NCBI GenBank assembly: GCA_002011085.2
Contig: MTMB02000001.1
Location: 291,820 to 355,819 of the forward strand
Length of the DNA stretch: 64,000 nt
Origin: Candidatus Geothermarchaeum rappei
GTDB lineage: Archaea; Thermoproteota; Nitrososphaeria; Geothermarchaeales; JDFR-13
Reading direction: 5' to 3'
Of this stretch, positions 60,457 through 64,000 are shown piece by piece; the first letter of the stretch is position 1, and every line of letters starts with the position of its first letter. The notes below the pieces were generated by a model, which saw nothing but the letters and a program-made list of their open reading frames with translations, was not told the DNA's origin and did no database searches. Position numbers and translations under genes: made by a program.

Positions 60457-60994
60457 TATAAGGATATCCATGATCGGGATCTTCACAGCATTAGGCGTAT
60501 GGCTTGCACCACTCTGGTTCCCTATATTGACGTCAAGAGCTTTTCCATTCCAGCATATGATAAATGCATTGGCAGGAGTTATACTAGGGCCCATTGACGC
60601 GGTCATAATAGCGTTTCTAATCGGAGTCATTAGAGTATCGTATAACCTGGGTAGTCCATATGCATTTCCAGGTGGATTACCAGGTGGGTTTGTCGTTGGT
60701 CTGGTGAATATACTGCTTAGACGTTATATGAGTAGGGGAAGAGCGGCGAAGATAGCTGTCTGGACAGAGCCCATAGGCACGGTCTTAATAGGAGCAACAT
60801 TAGCGGCGTTTATCGTAGCACCTTGGATCATGGACATTAAGATGATGAGTATGTTATCTGAAAACGTTATACTAGGGCTGCTAACATTATATGGGGGATG
60901 GGCACTGAGTAGTTTTATAGGTGTTACAATAGCGTTCTTCATTATAGTATTCATGGATAAAAGTGGCCTCTTTAATAAGCTGGTGCGTGATTAG
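60437..60994 (+). CDS. thiW: ThiW-type ECF transporter S component; start probably ATG at 60446
   Basis: ISMIGIFTALGVWLAPLWFPILTSRAFPFQHMINALAGVILGPIDAVIIAFLIGVIRVSYNLGSPYAFPGGLPGGFVVGLV; overlaps ThiDN. Confidence 0.85.
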   Translation: MKRMRLSIRISMIGIFTALGVWLAPLWFPILTSRAFPFQHMINALAGVILGPIDAVIIAFLIGVIRVSYNLGSPYAFPGGLPGGFVVGLVNILLRRYMSRGRAAKIAVWTEPIGTVLIGATLAAFIVAPWIMDIKMMSMLSENVILGLLTLYGGWALSSFIGVTIAFFIIVFMDKSGLFNKLVRD

Positions 60995-61592
60995 GTTGTA
61001 TACCATTAGTAAGGAGTGGATCCAGAGTATTCTAGGGAAGTGGATGCTTATATTAGGGGACGTCGGCACTGGTAAAACTAGGTTTACGTCCGAGATTACG
61101 GAGAAGATGATTGATCTAGGATATGGAGATGATATCACGGTTATAGACCTAGGCCCGGAGACAGGTGAAGTAGGCTCTACACTAGCCTCCTACCTCCATA
61201 GGATAAGGGAGGTTAGATACCTGCATCCAGCCAAGCTTTATGCACCTAGGTTGATGGCGAGGGACATAAGTGAGTTAAACAAGTATATGGATGAAAACTA
61301 TAGGATGGCTAAAGAGGTGATGGAGAAGTATCGACTATCTCCAACCAAGATCCTCGTTATCAACGACCTGACTATATTCCTGCATCGGGGTAGTGTTGAT
61401 GAGCTAATGGATATAATCAAGATTTCAGAGACTTTTATAGGCAATGCATATTATGGGTCGTATATCACTGATAAGTTCAATACAGGTATCGATATAATTG
61501 AGAGGATGCGGGTTGAAGAGCTCATCAAACACATGGATATAGTGATAGATCTAAACAAGGGTGATGACTATCACATTTCAGTCGAAGGATGA
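60963..61592 (+). CDS. P-loop NTPase of unassigned family; start possibly TTG at 60996
   Basis: MLILGDVGTGKTRFTSEI Walker A; VINDLTIFL Walker B-like. Confidence 0.75.
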   Translation: MASLISWCVIRLYTISKEWIQSILGKWMLILGDVGTGKTRFTSEITEKMIDLGYGDDITVIDLGPETGEVGSTLASYLHRIREVRYLHPAKLYAPRLMARDISELNKYMDENYRMAKEVMEKYRLSPTKILVINDLTIFLHRGSVDELMDIIKISETFIGNAYYGSYITDKFNTGIDIIERMRVEELIKHMDIVIDLNKGDDYHISVEG

Positions 61593-62298
61593 GATACGGA
61601 AATATGTATGGACTGAGATGGAGAGACGCGGGGTAGCGAGGTTCCCCCTTCCACCATATAACAGAATACCTAATTTTGAGGGTGCGGAGGAGGCAGCGGC
61701 TAGGATTAGGGAGCTGGAGGAATATCTCTCTTCGCATATAATAAAGGTAAACCCTGATTCTCCCCAGCGGCTAATAAGAGAATATGCCTTGAGGGATGGG
61801 AAGACCCTTGTAATGCCTACTCCAAGGCTTAAGAAAGGGTTTCTAGTTTTAAAGCCGCGTGTCGTCAGGGGACGTGAGAGGCATGCCTCTACCATAAGGG
61901 GTAGCTTCAAATATGGGATAATTTATCCATTGGAGAAGCTGCCTTTCATCGACTTCATTGTTGAAGGCTCTGTAGCCGTGTCACTAGACTGTGGTAGGAT
62001 CGGCAAGGGAGAGGGATATGCAGAGCTGGAATACGCTGTTTTACGCGAGCTAAATCGCGTTGAAGACACCACGCCTATAGCAACAACTGTACATGATATA
62101 CAGGTCTTCAAAACATTGCCTCAGGATATCTTTGATGTACCAATAGATGTAATCGCGACTCCCACTAGACTGCTACGTCTCGAGTGTGATAAACCCCGTC
62201 CAAAGGGTATTTACTGGGATCGCTTGTCAAATGAGAAGCTTAAGAAGATCCCTCTTCTCAGGATTCTCAAAAAGAAGTTGTTTGGAGGTCAGCGGTGA
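61561..62298 (+). CDS. 5-formyltetrahydrofolate cyclo-ligase family protein
   Basis: GKTLVMPTPRLKKGFLVLKP, DFIVEGSVAVSLDCGRIGKGEGYAELEYAVLRE, TTVHDIQVF. Confidence 0.9.
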   Translation: MMTITFQSKDEIRKYVWTEMERRGVARFPLPPYNRIPNFEGAEEAAARIRELEEYLSSHIIKVNPDSPQRLIREYALRDGKTLVMPTPRLKKGFLVLKPRVVRGRERHASTIRGSFKYGIIYPLEKLPFIDFIVEGSVAVSLDCGRIGKGEGYAELEYAVLRELNRVEDTTPIATTVHDIQVFKTLPQDIFDVPIDVIATPTRLLRLECDKPRPKGIYWDRLSNEKLKKIPLLRILKKKLFGGQR

Positions 62299-62348
62299 AT
62301 GTTAGAAACCTAAGGTTTTTCAAAAATTAATGTTGGGGTGCCTATTTA

Positions 62349-62495
62349 CTAGAACTCGTCCTCTTCCTCCTCTTCTAACTCCCATTCCTCTTCTTCCCAA
62401 TCCTCTTCCTCCCAATCCTCGTCGAAGTCGAAGTCCTCATCCTCCTCGAAATCCCACTCCTCATCCTCTTCTTCAAGATCCCACTCTTCCTCCAT
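62349..62495 (-). CDS. 48-aa hyperacidic microprotein, absent from the ORF track
   Basis: Hand translation: MEEEWDLEEEDEEWDFEEDEDFDFDEDWEEEDWEEEEWELEEEEEDEF*; 36 of 48 residues D/E, no basic residues; SD-like GGGGGTG upstream of ATG. Confidence 0.75.
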   Translation of the reverse strand: MEEEWDLEEEDEEWDFEEDEDFDFDEDWEEEDWEEEEWELEEEEEDEF

Positions 62496-62714
62496 TGGAA
62501 GCACCCCCTAGCCTAATAATCATCCAATTAAATGATTGAAAAACCCTATTTAAATCTTTCTACACCTACGGTTACCCTGCTATAGGGATCAGAATGGATT
62601 ATCTAAGACATATTATCCTCTGATTTTTCAACTCTTTTACGCTTTCCATAATGATTTATTTAATAAATTTTATATATGGGATATGAATAACATTGTATCT
62701 GGGGGTGAGGTGGG

Positions 62715-63584
62715 ATGGGTGGGAGAGACTATGAGATTTATTCTGTTGAAGAGCTTAAGAGTAGAACGCCGAAGCTTTTTGGCGTCGCTAGCGGTGTTGA
62801 GGGGCTAGATGACTTGTTTTATAAGGTTGAGATTGAGAGCGGCGAGATTATTAAAAAGCCTTTAGGTGGCTATCCTTACCTGGGGGTTCTCAATATAACC
62901 GGTGTTGCAGATACTGGTAAAAGTCTTATGGTTGAGCAATTCGCTGTTAAACAGGCAAGCCTGGGATATAACACAATATTTGTTACTGTAGAGACGCCGA
63001 AGGAGTTTATAGCACAGTCCCTGAAATATAGGGCTATGGCCATGGGCATAGACTTCGCGGAGATTGAGAAACGTCTGTTTATTATTGATGCAGCGTCCAA
63101 TGCACAGTTAAGGGAGGATCTCGATGTACTCTTCGATACACTGGCCTATGGTATTAAGGAGTATAATGTTAAGAATGTAGTTATAGACAGTGTTACAGGC
63201 CTCTTTGAGGCTAAAGAGGTCATGGCGAGGATGGTTGTTAGGAAAGTATATAACTTCCTCAAGAAATGGCACCAGACCGGGTTGCTAGTATCCCAGAAGA
63301 GGAGTAGTAGCGAGGAGATGAGCGCCGAGGCCGCTGGCGGATATGGAGTCGCGCATATCGTCGATGGGACTATCGTATTATATAAGAAGGTTATTATGAC
63401 GAGATATGACTCTAATACATTCGGGCTTCCAATAGGCTCCATAGTTAGGTTATTTAGGATAGATGGGTGTAGGATGACTGGACACGACTCTAGGGCATAT
63501 GTGATGGAGATTACTGAAACTGGGTTGGTTAAGATAGTCGCCCCCCTAGCCGATTATTATAAAAAAACAGGTTTTGGGAGGTGA
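62715..63584 (+). CDS. Single-domain KaiC-like ATPase (RecA superfamily)
   Basis: GVASGVEGLDDLFY, GVADTGKSLMVEQFAVKQASLGYNTIFVTVETP, NVVIDSVTGLFEAKEVMARMVVRKVYNFLKKW. Confidence 0.92.
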   Translation: MGGRDYEIYSVEELKSRTPKLFGVASGVEGLDDLFYKVEIESGEIIKKPLGGYPYLGVLNITGVADTGKSLMVEQFAVKQASLGYNTIFVTVETPKEFIAQSLKYRAMAMGIDFAEIEKRLFIIDAASNAQLREDLDVLFDTLAYGIKEYNVKNVVIDSVTGLFEAKEVMARMVVRKVYNFLKKWHQTGLLVSQKRSSSEEMSAEAAGGYGVAHIVDGTIVLYKKVIMTRYDSNTFGLPIGSIVRLFRIDGCRMTGHDSRAYVMEITETGLVKIVAPLADYYKKTGFGR

Positions 63585-63590
63585 TGGTAG

Positions 63591-64000
63591 ATGGTTATGG
63601 AGATAAAGCCTCCAAAGGATAGGGATGTGGAGAGAGACGAGCAGGTTCTGAGGATGCTTATAGAAGCCATGAGGATACTGGGTGGGCCTAGGAAGCTTGT
63701 GCATATGAGGAACCTCACATGGATACCGAGCCTAGTAAGGGCATGTTACGCCCTATTACTCAGAGACGCCGGATACACGTATGAGGCTATTGCAGAGAAA
63801 CTGGGCTCGACCAAGGCGACGGTTCAGAAGATGCTGTCCGCCGACCCCGAGGCCGTTCTAAGGAAGATCCAGAGTGAGGAGGATGTCGAGATAGATGACC
63901 ACGTGGCCGGTGGAATAGCGAAGCTAGCCTATAAGGAGATGAGGAGACGCGTCTCAGAAGAGGAGATCAGCCTAGTCTCAGAGACTGCAAAGGTGCTTGG
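63591..64000 (+). CDS. HTH-type regulatory protein encoded just downstream of KaiC-like ATPase, truncated by window edge
   Basis: MVMEIKPPKDRDVERDEQVLRMLIEAMRILGGPRKLVHMRNLTWIPSLVRACYALLLRDAGYTYEAIAEKLGSTKATVQKMLSADPEAVLRKI...; HTH YTYEAIAEKLGSTKATVQKML. Confidence 0.85.
   Translation, partial: MVMEIKPPKDRDVERDEQVLRMLIEAMRILGGPRKLVHMRNLTWIPSLVRACYALLLRDAGYTYEAIAEKLGSTKATVQKMLSADPEAVLRKIQSEEDVEIDDHVAGGIAKLAYKEMRRRVSEEEISLVSETAKVL

Noticed and set aside
62330-62539. Plus-strand 69-aa Pro/Leu-rich ORF (MLGCLFTRTRPLPPLLTPIPLLPNPLPP...)
   Set aside because: Antisense reading of the hyperacidic minus-strand ORF; GAG/GAA codons read backwards give low-complexity Pro/Leu/Ser
1-64000. CRISPR arrays, transposases, integrases, prophage genes, restriction-modification systems
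   Set aside because: None seen on either strand in the ORF track or in intergenic sequence

Overview
The window looks like a compact archaeal chromosome segment, probably from a Thermoproteota/crenarchaeal-type organism. Supporting signs are a ribosomal protein L13e gene, form III RuBisCO, Taw1, an intron-containing tRNA, GGTG-type ribosome binding sites and AT-rich TATA-like promoters. About 57 protein-coding genes are supported, plus one tRNA. I saw no CRISPR array, transposase or rRNA. The main contents are central metabolism (form III RuBisCO, citrate synthase, malic enzyme, a class II ribonucleotide reductase carrying an intein), two TldD/TldE pairs, a peptide and amino-acid catabolism region (M19 dipeptidase, several PLP enzymes, aldehyde:ferredoxin oxidoreductase with a MoaD-like protein, FAH-family hydrolase), two ACT-V4R paralogues, and a thiamine module (NCS1 permease, ThiD-ThiN, ThiW). 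The end of the window holds a KaiC-like ATPase with a downstream regulator. The strongest candidates for follow-up are: (i) a ~10.5 kb cell-surface locus at 21.1-31.6 kb with two membrane-anchored metallophosphoesterases, a membrane-anchored GATase-like protein, a complete ABC importer and a membrane-anchored phospholipase C/S1-P1-like protein, which may scavenge organophosphates; (ii) an un-annotated 48-aa hyperacidic, Trp-patterned microprotein next to the KaiC-like gene; (iii) an intein inserted directly before the RNR catalytic cysteine; (iv) a tRNA-Cys(GCA) with a 39-nt intron; (v) ACT-V4R fusion paralogues beside redox and peptidase modules; (vi) a SPASM-type radical SAM protein downstream of a phased repeat. 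All functional names come from recognising motifs by eye; no database search was run.
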